NCBI RefSeq assembly: GCF_038502225.1
Contig: NC_091369.1
Coordinates: 9,550,305-9,614,304 of the forward strand
From: Cherax quadricarinatus
Taxonomy: Eukaryota; Arthropoda; Malacostraca; Decapoda; Parastacidae
Length of the DNA: 64,000 bases
Direction of reading: 5' to 3'
Numbering within the stretch: the first letter of the stretch is position 1; every line of letters starts with the position of its first letter. Position numbers and translations under genes: made by a program. Under the pieces are notes generated by a model. That model was given only the letters and a program-made list of their open reading frames with translations, searched no databases and was not told the DNA's origin. Shown here piece after piece: positions 1 to 8,870 of the stretch.

Positions 1-39
1 TAAGTTTTATCAATACCGTGCGTAAGAGAAATTACCAAC

Positions 40-225
40 AAACTTCTGTCTTCAAAAGAGAACTTGACAAGTTCCCCAAATTAGTTCATCAGTCGGGCTG
101 TGATTCATCTGATGGGCGGCATGCGGCCAATACTAACATCCAGGTTGATCAAGCACTGATCCGCTATGAGGCCTGATCTGGGACCGGGCCGCGGGGCATT
201 GACCACCGGAAACATCCTTTGGGCT
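40..225 (+). mobile_element. CR1/Jockey-like LINE, 3' tail fragment
   Basis: Frame translation gives VFKRELDKFPKLVHQ then SGCD and a VDQALI stretch. This matches the C-terminal end of the LINE family best preserved at 20851-21594. It is followed by the family's GC-rich tail (GGGACCGGGCCGCGGGG). The copy is 5'-truncated and its frame is broken after the VDQALI stretch. Family assignment rests on similarity to other copies in the window. Confidence 0.6.
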
Positions 226-359
226 GTTCTCAATACAAAAAATAATTACTAAGAAAACTCAGTGCTAAAGAAGGATCTTTACATTCTCATTCAGGGTGTA
301 GCTAAACTCTGATAATACCGACTGTTGACAAACGTATCACACTGTACACGAGAGCTCTA

Positions 360-470
360 ATCAACAGACCTGGTTGGAGAGATGGCAGCCAGCAGCAACT
401 GCGTAGTCGATCAGGCCAGCAACCAGGTCAGGTCTGGGACCGGGACATAGGGGCGATGACCTCGAAAGCG
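360..470 (+). mobile_element. CR1-like LINE tail remnant
   Basis: Short copy of the same LINE 3' tail: a GGCAGCCAGCAGCAACTG stretch, then GTCGATCAGGCC, then GTCTGGGACCGGG. It shows only the last part of the ORF and the GC-rich tail, with no upstream coding sequence. Confidence 0.5.
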
Positions 471-599
471 GCGTAAATTAAGGCTTAGATTGGTATACCA
501 AACCCTTATTACACTGAGCGCAGATATGCTTTCAGCGTGGTACTATAATACCAGTAACTTGAATCAATTTATACACAACTGCTGTATTGTGAATACCTA

Positions 600-715
600 G
601 AGTGTGTTCCAGGGATCAACGCCCCCGCGGCCCCGTCCATGACCGGCGGACATGAGGGACCTTCTGATCCCGCCTGGATAGACACTGATTCTGGCCTCCT
701 GGATCTTAAAATGTC
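600..715 (-). mobile_element. CR1-like LINE or SINE tail, inverted
   Basis: The plus strand reads CAACGCCCCCGCGGCCCCGTCC, the reverse complement of the LINE GC-rich tail, and then degrades. It could equally be the tail of a SINE that borrowed the same 3' end. Confidence 0.45.
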
Positions 716-969
716 TACTTCTTAAAGCTGTGTATTGAGTTTACCTCCACCACCTGAGCAAAGTCAGTGTGTGTGTTTGAGAATGCGCGTGCGTGCATGG
801 TTCGTTCTTACACCTGCCTAGTCTTGCTTCCTCTAGCTACTGGGAAATAAGGCCCATTTGTGTTCACTTTCTCCAAGCATGAACACCAGTTTCAATCGAT
901 CCGCACTCTGGCCTAAAAACCCAGAATCCTAACACCCTCCCCCCCTTCTATCAACACAAATTCGGGTAC

Positions 970-1105
970 TGCAAAGCTCACTGGTGAAAGCATTAGACTC
1001 TCAATGGTAATGTGTTTGGTTCGATTCACTTACATAGAGAAACATACGGGAAAGTTTCCTTACATTCCCTGCCCACCTATCAGTATAAATTATCAGTGTG
1101 GTCTC
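970..1105 (+). mobile_element. tRNA-derived SINE, diverged
   Basis: A tRNA-like head carries an A-box-like TGGTGAAAGCATT and a B-box-like GGTTCGATTCA about 35 bases apart. It is followed by the body shared with the SINEs at 43470 and 50635 (GTTTCCTTACA, then a CCTATCAGTATAAAT stretch related to CACCTAGCAGTAAAT). Pol III promoter boxes are inferred from consensus. The 3' end is unclear. Confidence 0.5.
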
Positions 1106-1454
1106 TTCCTGGAAAAAATTTGTTAGGAAACTCAGATCTTCTGGAATAACATACTGTGTACGAAAACATTTAGGACCTGTGTAACGAACTCCACTACATT
1201 GAGTGAACAATGTTAAAAATCGTAATGTTCATTTAGTGTGAGTGGCAATGTTCAGTAAATTCGCCTTTCAGGAAAAAATCTTGCATGTACACTTTCAATA
1301 ACCAGTCAAGGAACACTAGTTCATTTTGGGACGATACCCAATCTACACTAACTTTTCTTTCTAGCATCACTTCTAAGTTTCAATAAACCAGGAATGAATA
1401 TTTGGTCGAGACTTCCGTCAGTATTAATAACAGCTAGACATTTATTTTTCGAAA
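1106..1454. other. No recognised feature
   Basis: AT-rich sequence without a supported ORF or recognised repeat. Short antisense frames here have no family signature. Confidence 0.5.
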
Positions 1455-1680
1455 TTTGGTAATAATGGTAGAATTACCAACAAAATGTTAGGTAAATGGA
1501 TACAGGTGCAACTATGTTGACATTTTATTGTTGCAATATTTCGCTCTCCAGGAACTTCGTCAAAGTATAAAGACTTGACAAAGCTCCTTAAGAGTGAAAC
1601 TTTACCACAATAAAATATCACATTAGTTCCATCTGTGTCCATTTACCTCTCAATGTAATTTCCAGTACCTCTGACTTAAT
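1455..1680. mobile_element. Degenerate Penelope-like fold-back
   Basis: Two copies of a PLE 3' end face outward. The left arm (about 1488-1567) reads as the reverse complement of the right arm (about 1571-1650). Shared blocks are the TTTATTG..GCAA..TTTCGCTCTCCAGGA stretch on the left and CTTGACAAAGCTCC..AAGAGTGAAAC on the right. Only the left end carries the extra tail (GGTAATAATGGTAGAATTACC), the reverse complement of the tail at about 7914-7936. The ribozyme-like core is mutated in both arms, so this is an old copy. I could not define a target-site duplication. Confidence 0.55.
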
Positions 1681-2040
1681 GTGTATTTAATAACCTTCAC
1701 CATTATATTAAATTACATTAATTTCTCTCGTGGAATTGCTTTCATTTTCTTGTCCTTTCTGCACCCTCCCCCTCCTTACACACGTATGTACATATTCAGT
1801 ATTTACATATATACCTCTAGCTTTTCAGTTACAGCCCTTTATTAAGTACAAATTTAATGGCTCAATTAGGAGCGCTGTCTATATTACTGCACACTAATTT
1901 TTTCAGCAACAAAACAATTAAATTGTTGTACTGGTTGAAGGATGGTGCAACTTACTTCTTAGTTTACATATTTTGACAGTTCAATTATTTACCGATATTT
2001 TACAGCGCTTTTACGGTAAGTCAAGACCAACTTATTTTCT
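1681..2040. other. AT-rich, no recognised feature
   Basis: No supported coding frame or repeat. Several TTA/TAA-rich stretches and one pyrimidine tract (about 1755-1775). Confidence 0.5.
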
Positions 2041-2061
2041 TACGGACGCCCAAATACTACG

Positions 2062-2145
2062 TTGCTGATTCTCCCTTTGTCTGCGAAAGCAGACAAAGGG
2101 ATAGTAATTATGGACAAGATAGATTATAGGGGGAAAATAAACATG
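2062..2145 (+). repeat. Half copy of a small fold-back element
   Basis: Contains a perfect 12-bp hairpin (2073-2084 with 2089-2100) closed by a GAAA loop. It then runs into GATAGTAATTATGGACAAG and GATAGATTATAGG. The same second half occurs at about 39312-39340 inside an inserted fold-back element. Confidence 0.45.
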
Positions 2146-2680
2146 ATATCAGGAGACAGGGAAACTCACGCGCTTCTTAAAGTACTCTGTGGGGAGTGGA
2201 ACTGGCTACAACACAATATTAAGTACGTAGTGAATGTTGTAGTGGAAGTTCCACCTCCTGTTTAATAATAATAAAAAAATTATATACGGATCAAACCATG
2301 ATTTACAAACTAAGTTTCGCTCTCAAGAACCATTCTTAGACTGCAAACAAATGTTTGTCCTGCACTCAAGTATTTTTTAACCATATTTATAAGCAAATTT
2401 TATTGTGCAACATCAGGTAGTATTTTTCGTGTTATGGTTAATTACAGTGTGTACAAGGAAGACGTTGTTTTCTACACAAGCCATGAGAACAAGCCGAGCC
2501 GTAAGACATCAGCCTGCTGCCTACCCAACCTACTTAACACACATCACTCATTCCTTATTTGGCCGGATGAGAGTTTAATTAAGGATCACCAAGTTACCCG
2601 GCACCCTATACCGTCCGGATACTGAGAGGAACACACCACCGGAGCAAATAATGAAAAATCCCAAAATCTGAAGAAAACAA
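2141..2680. other. No recognised feature
   Basis: AT-rich sequence with short spurious frames. A 63-residue frame at 2434-2625 has no family signature. It ends in A-rich DNA before the (TA)n tract. Confidence 0.45.
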
Positions 2681-2681
2681 A

Positions 2682-2740
<59 letters not shown>
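2681..2740. repeat. (TA)n microsatellite
   Basis: About 30 TA units. It abuts the 3' end of RTE copy A. Confidence 0.95.
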
Positions 2741-2744
<4 letters not shown>

Positions 2745-3869
2745 TTATTTTATTTTATTATCACACTGGCCGATTCCCACCAAGGCAGGGTGGCCCGAAA
2801 AAGAAAAACTTTCACCATCATTCACTCCATCACTGTCTTGCCAGAAGGGTGCTTTACACTACAGTTTTTAAACTGCAACATTAACACCCCTCCTTCAGAG
2901 TGCAGGCACTGTACTTCCCATCTCCAGGACTCAAGTCCGGCCTGCCGGTTTCCCTGAATCCCTTCATAAATGTTACTTTGCTCTCACTCCAACAGCACGT
3001 CAAGTATTAAAAACCATTTGTCTCCATTCACTCCTATCAAACACGCTCACGCATGCCTGCTGGAAGTCCAAGCCCCTCGCACACAAAACCTCCTTTACCC
3101 CCTCCCTCCAACCCTTCCTAGGCCGACCCCTACCCCGCCTTCCTTCCACTACAGACTGATACACTCTTGAAGTTATTCTGTTTCGCTCCATTCTCTCTAC
3201 ATGTCCGAACCACCTCAACAACCCTTCCTCAGCCCTCTGGACAACAGTTTTGGTAATCCCGCACCTCCTCCTAACTTCCAAACTACGAATTCTCTGCATT
3301 ATATTCACACCACACATTGCCCTCAGACATGACATCTCCACTGCCTCCAGCCTTCTCCTCGCTGCAACATTCATCACCCATGCTTCACACCCATATAAGA
3401 GCGTTGGTAAAACTATACTCTCATACATTCCCCTCTTTGCCTCCCAGGACAAAGTTCTCTGTCTCCACAGACTCCTAAGTGCACCACTCACTCTTTTTCC
3501 CTCATCAATTCTATGATTCACCTCATCTTTCATAGACCCATCCGCTGACACGTCCACTCCCAAATATCTGAATACGTTCACCTCCTCCATACTCTCTCCC
3601 TCCAATCTGATATTCAATCTTTCATCACCTAATCTTTTTGTTATCCTCATAACCTTACTCTTTCCTGTATTCACCTTTAATTTTCTTCTTTTGCACACCC
3701 TACCAAATTCATCCACCAATCTCTGCAGCTTCTCTTCAGAATCTCCCAAGAGCACAGTGTCATCAGCAAAGAGCAGCTGTGACAACTCCCACCCTGTGTG
3801 TGATTCTTTATCTTTTAACTCCACGCCTCTTGCCAAGACCCTCGCATTTACTTCTCTTACAACCCCATC

Positions 3870-3875
<6 letters not shown>
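2741..3875 (-). mobile_element. RTE-type LINE copy A, 5'-truncated
   Basis: Minus-strand non-LTR retrotransposon. It keeps the 3' UTR (about 2741-2999, including a CACTGGCCGATTCCCACC segment) and the C-terminal third of the reverse transcriptase. The 5' end stops inside the RT at a CTATAAATATAT site that has expanded into (TA)n at 3876-3942. Copies B (28887-31545) and C (31846-32857) and a short tail at 49238-49390 belong to the same family. Confidence 0.85.
3000..3836 (-). pseudogene. RTE LINE reverse transcriptase, C-terminal part
   Basis: The 278-codon open frame is the C-terminal part of a non-LTR reverse transcriptase. The catalytic FADD box (LLFADDTVLLGD) lies near residues 22-33, then the thumb region (KLKVNTGKSKVM, FRYLGVDVSADG). 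The C-terminal block RRRCGITKTVVQRAEEGLLRWFGHVERM is typical of RTE/BovB-like LINEs. A full protein would also have an N-terminal apurinic-type endonuclease and the first RT motifs, both missing here. The first Met is internal to the RT, so this is not a true start. The frame is intact but cannot encode a working enzyme. Confidence 0.85.

Positions 3876-3942
<67 letters not shown>
3876..3942. repeat. (TA)n microsatellite
   Basis: About 33 AT units between the truncated 5' end of RTE copy A and the MITE-like repeat at 3950. Confidence 0.95.
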
Positions 3943-3949
<7 letters not shown>

Positions 3950-4115
3950 CAGGAAGAAAAATTAATACAAGCTAACATATTCGGTATATATTATATGCTG
4001 AATAGGTAAAACTTGCTATTTTTACTTAAACAGCAACGCTCTTCTGCCGAATAAGACAAACGAAAATTTGTGTATGAAATAATTTAGCAAAAATCATTCT
4101 GAACCTAACGCGTTG
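3950..4115 (-). repeat. MITE-like repeat, partial, minus strand
   Basis: The plus strand (GCAACGCTC, ACGAAAATTTGTGTATG, AATCATTCTGAACCTAACG) is the reverse complement of the repeats at 12653-12991 and 32887-33275. It is more diverged, and its terminal GTCGTGCCGA motif is altered. Like the other copies it borders a (TA)n tract. Confidence 0.7.
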
Positions 4116-4290
4116 TCTATTAGTGTTAGTACGTTACTGTCGATTACTGCGTAAATATAGGGTAATTCACGTTAACATACCCTAGACTAACAAACGTAAT
4201 TACGTAATCATTTACATCAACAAACAGTAATACGTGCGATAACGCCCGTACTACTAGGATTGTTAGGTAAGACACATATGCAACAGTTAG

Positions 4291-4344
4291 GTATCTTTAT
4301 TTCGAAACGTTTCGCCTACACAGTAGGCTTCTTCAGTCGAGTAC
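4291..4344 (-). ncRNA. Hammerhead ribozyme-like motif (PLE family 1)
   Basis: Mirror copy of the motif at 4523-4576 with the same core, hairpin and stem I strands. The core is CUGAAGA, with stem II GCCUA/UAGGC, GAAA, minimal ACGU stem III and stem I UCGA/UCGA. Confidence 0.6.
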
Positions 4345-4522
4345 AGAAAAGTTGATAGAAGCAGAAGAGACTTGAAGACGATGTAATCAGTCCATCACCA
4401 TATTGTTTCAGACTATGGAACAATGCTCTTCTCCAGACCGAGGGACTGACCACCTCAAAACTTTAAGGGTGATGGACTGATTACATCGTCTTCAAGTCTC
4501 TTCTGCTTCTATCAACTTTTCT

Positions 4523-4576
4523 GTACTCGACTGAAGAAGCCTACTGTGTAGGCGAAACGTTTCGAAATAAAGATAC
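4523..4576 (+). ncRNA. Hammerhead ribozyme-like motif (PLE family 1)
   Basis: Reading 5' to 3': outer stem I GUA (4523-4525), inner stem I UCGA (4527-4530), core CUGAAGA (4531-4537, fits CUGANGA), and stem II GCCUA/UAGGC with loop CUGUG (4539-4553). Then GAAA (4554-4557), CGUU (4558-4561), inner stem I UCGA (4562-4565), an AAUAAAGA-type loop, and outer stem I UAC (4574-4576). This is the layout of a type I hammerhead with a minimal stem III, as known from Penelope-like elements. Predicted cleavage follows U4561. Activity is inferred. Confidence 0.65.
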
Positions 4577-4804
4577 CTAACTGTTGCATATGTGTCTTAC
4601 CTAACAACCTGTCGGTATTTTATACCATTTTAACACTACTAGGATTCCTTGAAAAGAGTAAACTGTTATATTAAATAATAATCGTTAAATCTGTAGGAAC
4701 CATACAGAACCTGGAGAATGGGAGGTAATCAGATTTGATGCAGTGAAGGGGAGGGTAGCAACAATTCCCTGGATGTAAAGTAAAAGGGCACAAGTGCAAC
4801 TAAT

Positions 4805-4860
4805 GTGACATTTTATTGTGGCAACGTTTCGCTCTCCAGGAGCTTTATCAAGCCATTACA
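4805..4860 (-). ncRNA. Hammerhead-like motif (PLE family 2), diverged core
   Basis: On the minus strand: UGGC, UUGAUAA, hairpin GCUC-CUGGA-GAGC, GAAAC, GUU, GCCA. Inner stem I (UGGC/GCCA) and stem II are perfect. The core reads UUGAUAA instead of CUGANGA, with two changes at normally invariant positions, so activity is doubtful. Confidence 0.45.
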
Positions 4861-4930
4861 AACAATATATGGACACAGAGGGTATATAAAGGCTCAGAGT
4901 TGCAATACTAGTGAGGTACCATTTCGATGT

Positions 4931-5064
<134 letters not shown>

Positions 5065-5239
5065 TACAGTGACAAAAGTAATACAATATTGTAGAGCAAT
5101 TAATTCGTACATGAGTAAAAGGATATAAAAGCTATTACTTGGGTAACATAAAAATAGGTTGGACAAATATTGACTGGAAAGAGGCAGCTTGTTTCAGTGT
5201 TCACTCTGTAATGTGTTTTGTGTAGTATAACAGGAGAGA

Positions 5240-6331
5240 CTATGTGATGGCAGGGTTTACTGTTTTCAGGAGGATTCTTGCTAAGACTTCAGAGATGGTG
5301 AAGCTGCCGTTGTTTTGTTTAATTGTATTCGAAACAGCGATCAGTGCTGATTCGAGGCACTTGCGTCTGCGGAAATTAGTTTCTTTGATCACTAATTGGG
5401 CGTCTCTGAATTTCATGAGATGATTGGTGGAATTTCGGTGTTGTACACAGGCGTTGTTCAAGTTATCGTTCCTACATGCGTAAATGTGTTCATTGAGGCG
5501 GGTGTCGAGGTTTCTTGCTGTTTCACCTACGTAAATCTTGTCACAGCCTCCACAGGGTATAGTGTAAACTCCTGCATTGACTGGTTCGTGGTGCTTGGAT
5601 TTTGTCCTGGTTAGATCCTTTATTGAAGTGCTAGAAGCGATGGCGACTCTGGTGTTAGCTTGTGAAAGTACTTTTGAGACGTTCAGTGCAACCTGGCTGT
5701 TGGTAAGAATTATAACTTTGTTGGGAGTGGTGTTGATGCGTGGAGAATTAATGATCTGAAGAGCTCTTTTCTTGCAGTCTTTGATGAAAAAAGAAGGAAA
5801 ATGTAACTCGGTGAATGTTTGGTGAATGTATGTACATTCTTCGTCAAGAAACTCAGGACTACAAATTCGGTATGCTCTTAGGAAAAACCCGATGATGATG
5901 CCTTTTTTTGTCTTGGTATCTTGACTGGAATAGAAGTGTGCGAGATTTTTATTGGTGGGTTTCCGATAAACTTGAAATCTTAGGTTGTTGTCTACTTTGT
6001 GAATGAGGACGTCGAGGAAAGGTAGCTTGTCATTGGACTCTTCTTCTAGTGTAAACTGGATCGCCGGTTCAACTGCGTTGAGCCTTGCCTGAAGATCCCG
6101 TACATCAAAACGTTTGGGAGTTATTACGAGGACGTCGTCCACGTAACGTAACCAAGTGACGCTTGAAGCGATGATGTTGGCGAAGTGTTCGGACTCTAGG
6201 TGTTCCATGTATAAGTTGGCTAGGACGGCACTGATGGGGGACCCCATTCCCATCAGTGCCGTCCTAGCCAACTTATACATGGAACACCTAGAGTCCGAAC
6301 ACTTCGCCAACATCATCCCTTCAAGCGTCAC
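5240..6331 (-). pseudogene. Penelope-like RT + GIY-YIG endonuclease, left arm
   Basis: This 363-codon frame encodes the C-terminal half of a Penelope-like polyprotein. Residues 28-40 (MGSPISAVLANLY) and the catalytic YVDD (63-66) are RT motifs. KLPFLDVLIHK (102-112) follows. The GIY-YIG nuclease has GVY (254-256), a Cys pair CGGC (260-263), YVG (267-269) and Arg 278, and continues through ECL-type sequence near 324-328. PLEs use this nuclease and RT for target-primed insertion in the nucleus. The first 27 or so residues come from reading into the other arm and are not native. The upstream RT motifs are missing, so this is a 5'-truncated pseudogene with an otherwise clean frame. Confidence 0.85.
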
Positions 6332-7228
6332 TTGGTTACGTTACGTGGACGACGTCCTCGTAATAACTCCCAAACGTTTTGATGTACGGGATCTTCAGGC
6401 AAGGCTCAACGTAGTTGAACCGGCGATCCAGTTTACACTAGAAGAAGAGTCCAATGACAAGCTACCTTTCCTCGACGTCCTCATTCACAAAGTAGACAAC
6501 AACCTAAGATTTCAAGTTTATCGGAAACCCACCAATAAAAATCTCACACACTTCTATTCCAGTCAAGATACCAAGACCAAAAGAGGCATCATCATCGGGT
6601 TTTTCCTAAGAGCATACCGAATTTGTAGTCCTGAGTTTCTTGACGAGGAATGTACATACATTCACCAAACATTCACTGAGTTACATTTTCCTTCTTTTTT
6701 CATCAAAGACTGCAAGAAAAGAGCTCTTCAGATCATTAATTCTCCACGCATCAACACCACTCCCAACAAAGTTATAATTCTTCCCAACAGCCAGGTTGCA
6801 ATGAACGTCTCAAAAGTACTTTCAAAAGCTAACACCAAAGTCGCCATCGCTTCTAGCACTTCAATAAAGGATCTAACCAGGACAAAATCCAAGCACCACG
6901 AACCACTATACCCTGTGGAGGCTGTGACAAGATTTACGTAGGTGAAACAGCAAGAAACCTCGACACCCGCCCCAATGAACACATTTACGCATGTAGGAAC
7001 GATAACTTGAACAACGCCTGTGTACAACATCGAAATTCCACCAGTCATCTCATGAAATTCAGAGACGCCCAATTAGTGATCAAAGAAACTAATTTCCGCA
7101 GACGCAAGTGCCTCGAATCAGCACTGATCGCTGTTTCGAATACAATTAAACAAAACAACGGCAGCTTCACCATCTCTGAAGTCTTAGCAAGAATCCTCCT
7201 GAAAACAGTAAACCCTGCCATCACATAG
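6248..7228 (+). pseudogene. Penelope-like RT + GIY-YIG, right arm, frameshifted
   Basis: Plus-strand mirror of the left arm. The open frame runs from the palindrome centre through YVDD to about 6941. It then shifts because 19 bases after GAACCA are missing compared with the left arm. The lost bases encode the GVY of the GIY-YIG motif. The original frame resumes, with NNACVQHRNST at about 7008, and runs to the shared stop at 7228. A frame opening at 6156 reads antisense through the left arm first, so its first 28 or so residues are spurious. Non-functional as it stands. Confidence 0.85.
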
Positions 7229-7495
7229 TCTCTCCTGTTATACTACACAAAGCACATTACAGAGTGAGAACACTGAAACAAGCTGCCTCTTTCCAGTCTA
7301 TATTTGTCCAACCTATTTTTATGTTACCCAAGTAATAGCTTTTATATCCTTTTACTCATGTACGAATTAATTTCTCTACAATATTGTATTACTTTTGTCA
7401 CTACTACTACTACTACTAGTGAACATCGAAATGGTACCTCACTAGTATTGCACCTCACTCTGAGCCTTTATATACCCTCTGTGTCCATGTATTGT

Positions 7496-7550
7496 TTGTA
7501 ATGGCTTGATAAAGCTCCTGGAGAGCGAAACGTTGCCACAATAAAATGTC
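7496..7550 (+). ncRNA. Hammerhead-like motif (PLE family 2), diverged core
   Basis: Mirror of the motif at 4805-4860: UGGC (7502-7505), UUGAUAA (7506-7512), stem II GCUC/GAGC with loop CUGGA, GAAA (7527-7530), CGUU, GCCA (7535-7538). The stems are intact and the core has two departures from consensus. Confidence 0.45.
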
Positions 7551-7620
7551 ACATTAGTTGCAATGGAAATAAATGGTATCAAATACCGACACAGTGGAAA
7601 TATAAACACATGCAGTATAA

Positions 7621-7678
7621 TGTGATCCTTTATTGACAACGTTTCACCCACACAGTGGGCTTTTTCAAGTCACACACA
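7621..7678 (-). ncRNA. Hammerhead-like motif (PLE family 3)
   Basis: Mirror of the motif at 7791-7848. Inner stem I strands are at 7669-7672 and 7634-7637, with an outer CACA/UGUG pairing. Confidence 0.45.
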
Positions 7679-7790
7679 GATCTACCTGGGGTGGAAGGTA
7701 CGGGAGTATTTATAGTCATGTTCAGAATGTTGACCTCAACATTCTGAACATGACTATAAATACTCCCGTACCTTCCACCCCAGGTAGATC

Positions 7791-7848
7791 TGTGTGTGAC
7801 TTGAAAAAGCCCACTGTGTGGGTGAAACGTTGTCAATAAAGAATCACA
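7791..7848 (+). ncRNA. Hammerhead-like motif (PLE family 3)
   Basis: UGUG outer stem, UGAC (7797-7800), core UUGAAAA (7801-7807), stem II GCCCA/UGGGU with loop CUGUG (7809-7823), GAAA (7824-7827), CGUU, GUCA (7832-7835), loop, then CACA (7845-7848). Inner and outer stem I both pair perfectly. The core differs from CUGANGA at two positions, so activity is uncertain. Confidence 0.5.
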
Positions 7849-8050
7849 TTATACTGCATATGTGTTTATATTTCCACATTAGTTGCACTTGTGTCCTTTT
7901 ACTTTACATATTGTCGGTAATTCTACCAACTTTATTACAATTCCCTGGATGCAAAGCCCTTCACTAGCTTCAAGGACAGTGAGAGGAGTGAGCGCTGGCA
8001 AGGCTCACCTGGTGTTGCCAACATAATTAAGACAAAGATGCCACCATGAA

Positions 8051-8308
8051 ACACTTAAGCTGATAAATTAGACACATGTGCAACTCTTGGGTATCTTTAT
8101 TCAAGATTGATGGACTGACCACATCGACTCAAGGTTGAGGGACTGATTACCTCATTCTCCTCCTGTTCTTCAAGATTCTCCTTTGTATGGACTGATGAAG
8201 CCACTGTGTGGCGAAACGTTTCCTCAATAAAGATACCCAAGAGTTGCACATGTGTCTAATTTATCAACATGTCGGTTCTCTGAACCATTCATCTACACAC
8301 TTAAGCTG
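8051..8308. mobile_element. Penelope-like short fold-back with 12-bp TSD
   Basis: The 234-bp insertion (8063-8296) is flanked by ACACTTAAGCTG (8051-8062 and 8297-8308). Terminal inverted copies of GACACATGTGCAACTCTTGG..TATCTTTATT lie at 8070-8101 and 8227-8258. The left arm is very short and the right arm holds the full hammerhead motif. The right end alone has the CATGTCGGTTCTCTGAACCATT tail hairpin. Internal sequence carries two GGACTGA(T/C)(T/C)AC motifs. Confidence 0.85.
8185..8236 (+). ncRNA. Hammerhead ribozyme, consensus core
   Basis: Best match in the window. GUA (8185-8187), GGA (8189-8191), core CUGAUGA (8192-8198), stem II GCCA/UGGC with loop CUGUG (8200-8212), GAAA (8213-8216), CGUU (8217-8220), UCC (8221-8223), loop UCAAUAAAGA, UAC (8234-8236). 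All invariant core bases of the hammerhead consensus are present. Stem III is the two-pair ACGU form reported for PLE and dimeric hammerheads. The expected cut is after U8220. Self-cleavage is inferred. Confidence 0.72.
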
Positions 8309-8870
8309 TCACCAGGGACAACAACCACCAAGAGGGTTCTAGTGGACCTGTGAGCCGCTAACACTAACAGTCTGATTGACCTGGCGAACAACAGACTTGT
8401 TAGTGGAGAAAGAAGGGAAAGAGTGTTTAAAACCCCTCCCCAAATAAATGATTATTTTTTCTGCATATTAATAATCATTAAGCCTTCCCAGATTGAAATC
8501 TTCGCTTAATTATTCCCTTTCTCCTCAGAATAAAATCCTTGTTGCGCTACTGCATCTGATCAAAGAAGAACTATGAAAGGAGTACAATTCTCGAAACCAG
8601 TCACAGATACGAGCAAAACCTGGTGAATGACAACGACGTCTCATCGTTTAAAACTTAAATAATACTAACAAGCTAGCTGTGTAGATGGTGACCCATGAAA
8701 CCGACCGGGAACACCTCGAAGCTCGAAGGTATATTAAAGGAGTAACAACAGTACTGCTAAAAGGAAACTTTTGAATCTGTCATAACTCCTGAACCTACAG
8801 TGGAATGATTTGTGTCCTCATCGCTCAAATGAAGTCTTCCAGCTAAGGAGGGAGAACAGGTATAGAGAAG
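8309..8870. other. No recognised feature
   Basis: No supported ORF or clear repeat. A stretch near 8590-8640 (CCAGTCACAGATACGAGCAAAACC) resembles LINE tail debris. Confidence 0.45.

Larger units (their letters stand above)
4250..4646. mobile_element. Penelope-like fold-back with 12-bp TSD
   Basis: Left arm 4262-4398 (minus) and right arm 4399-4634 (plus) are inverted copies of the same PLE 3' end, with different internal break points. The right arm extends further into the element. Both arms carry a hammerhead-like motif. The unit is flanked by the direct repeat ACTACTAGGATT (4250-4261 and 4635-4646), which marks one insertion event. Only the right end has the extra tail CCTGTCGGTATTTTATACC. 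There is no coding sequence, so it would have depended on an intact PLE. Confidence 0.85.
7551..7887. mobile_element. Nested Penelope-like fold-back with 12-bp TSD
   Basis: The insertion 7563-7875 sits in the 3' tail of the larger PLE pair. It is flanked by ACATTAGTTGCA (7551-7562 and 7876-7887). The arms are near-perfect inverted copies meeting at about 7734, where left TGTTGACC meets right TCAACATTC. Each arm has a hammerhead-like motif. Here the extra tail with the AAATACCGAC hairpin is on the left only, the opposite orientation to the other fold-backs. High arm identity suggests a recent insertion. Confidence 0.85.

Noticed and set aside
4250..4646. Palindromes as classical DNA transposons (MITEs with TIRs)
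   Set aside because: Arms have different internal lengths, one end has an extra tail, TSD lengths vary from 11 to 20, and the large one carries PLE reverse transcriptase. A retrotransposon origin fits better.
7551..7887. Palindromes as assembly artefacts
   Set aside because: Target-site duplications that differ between units, unequal arm lengths and differing internal break points are not expected from read inversion errors. Long reads would still be the final check.
8213..8240. AATAAAGATACC as a simple poly-A signal
   Set aside because: The same bases are the internal loop and outer strand of hammerhead stem I and co-vary with the upstream strand. A double role cannot be excluded, but the structural reading explains more.
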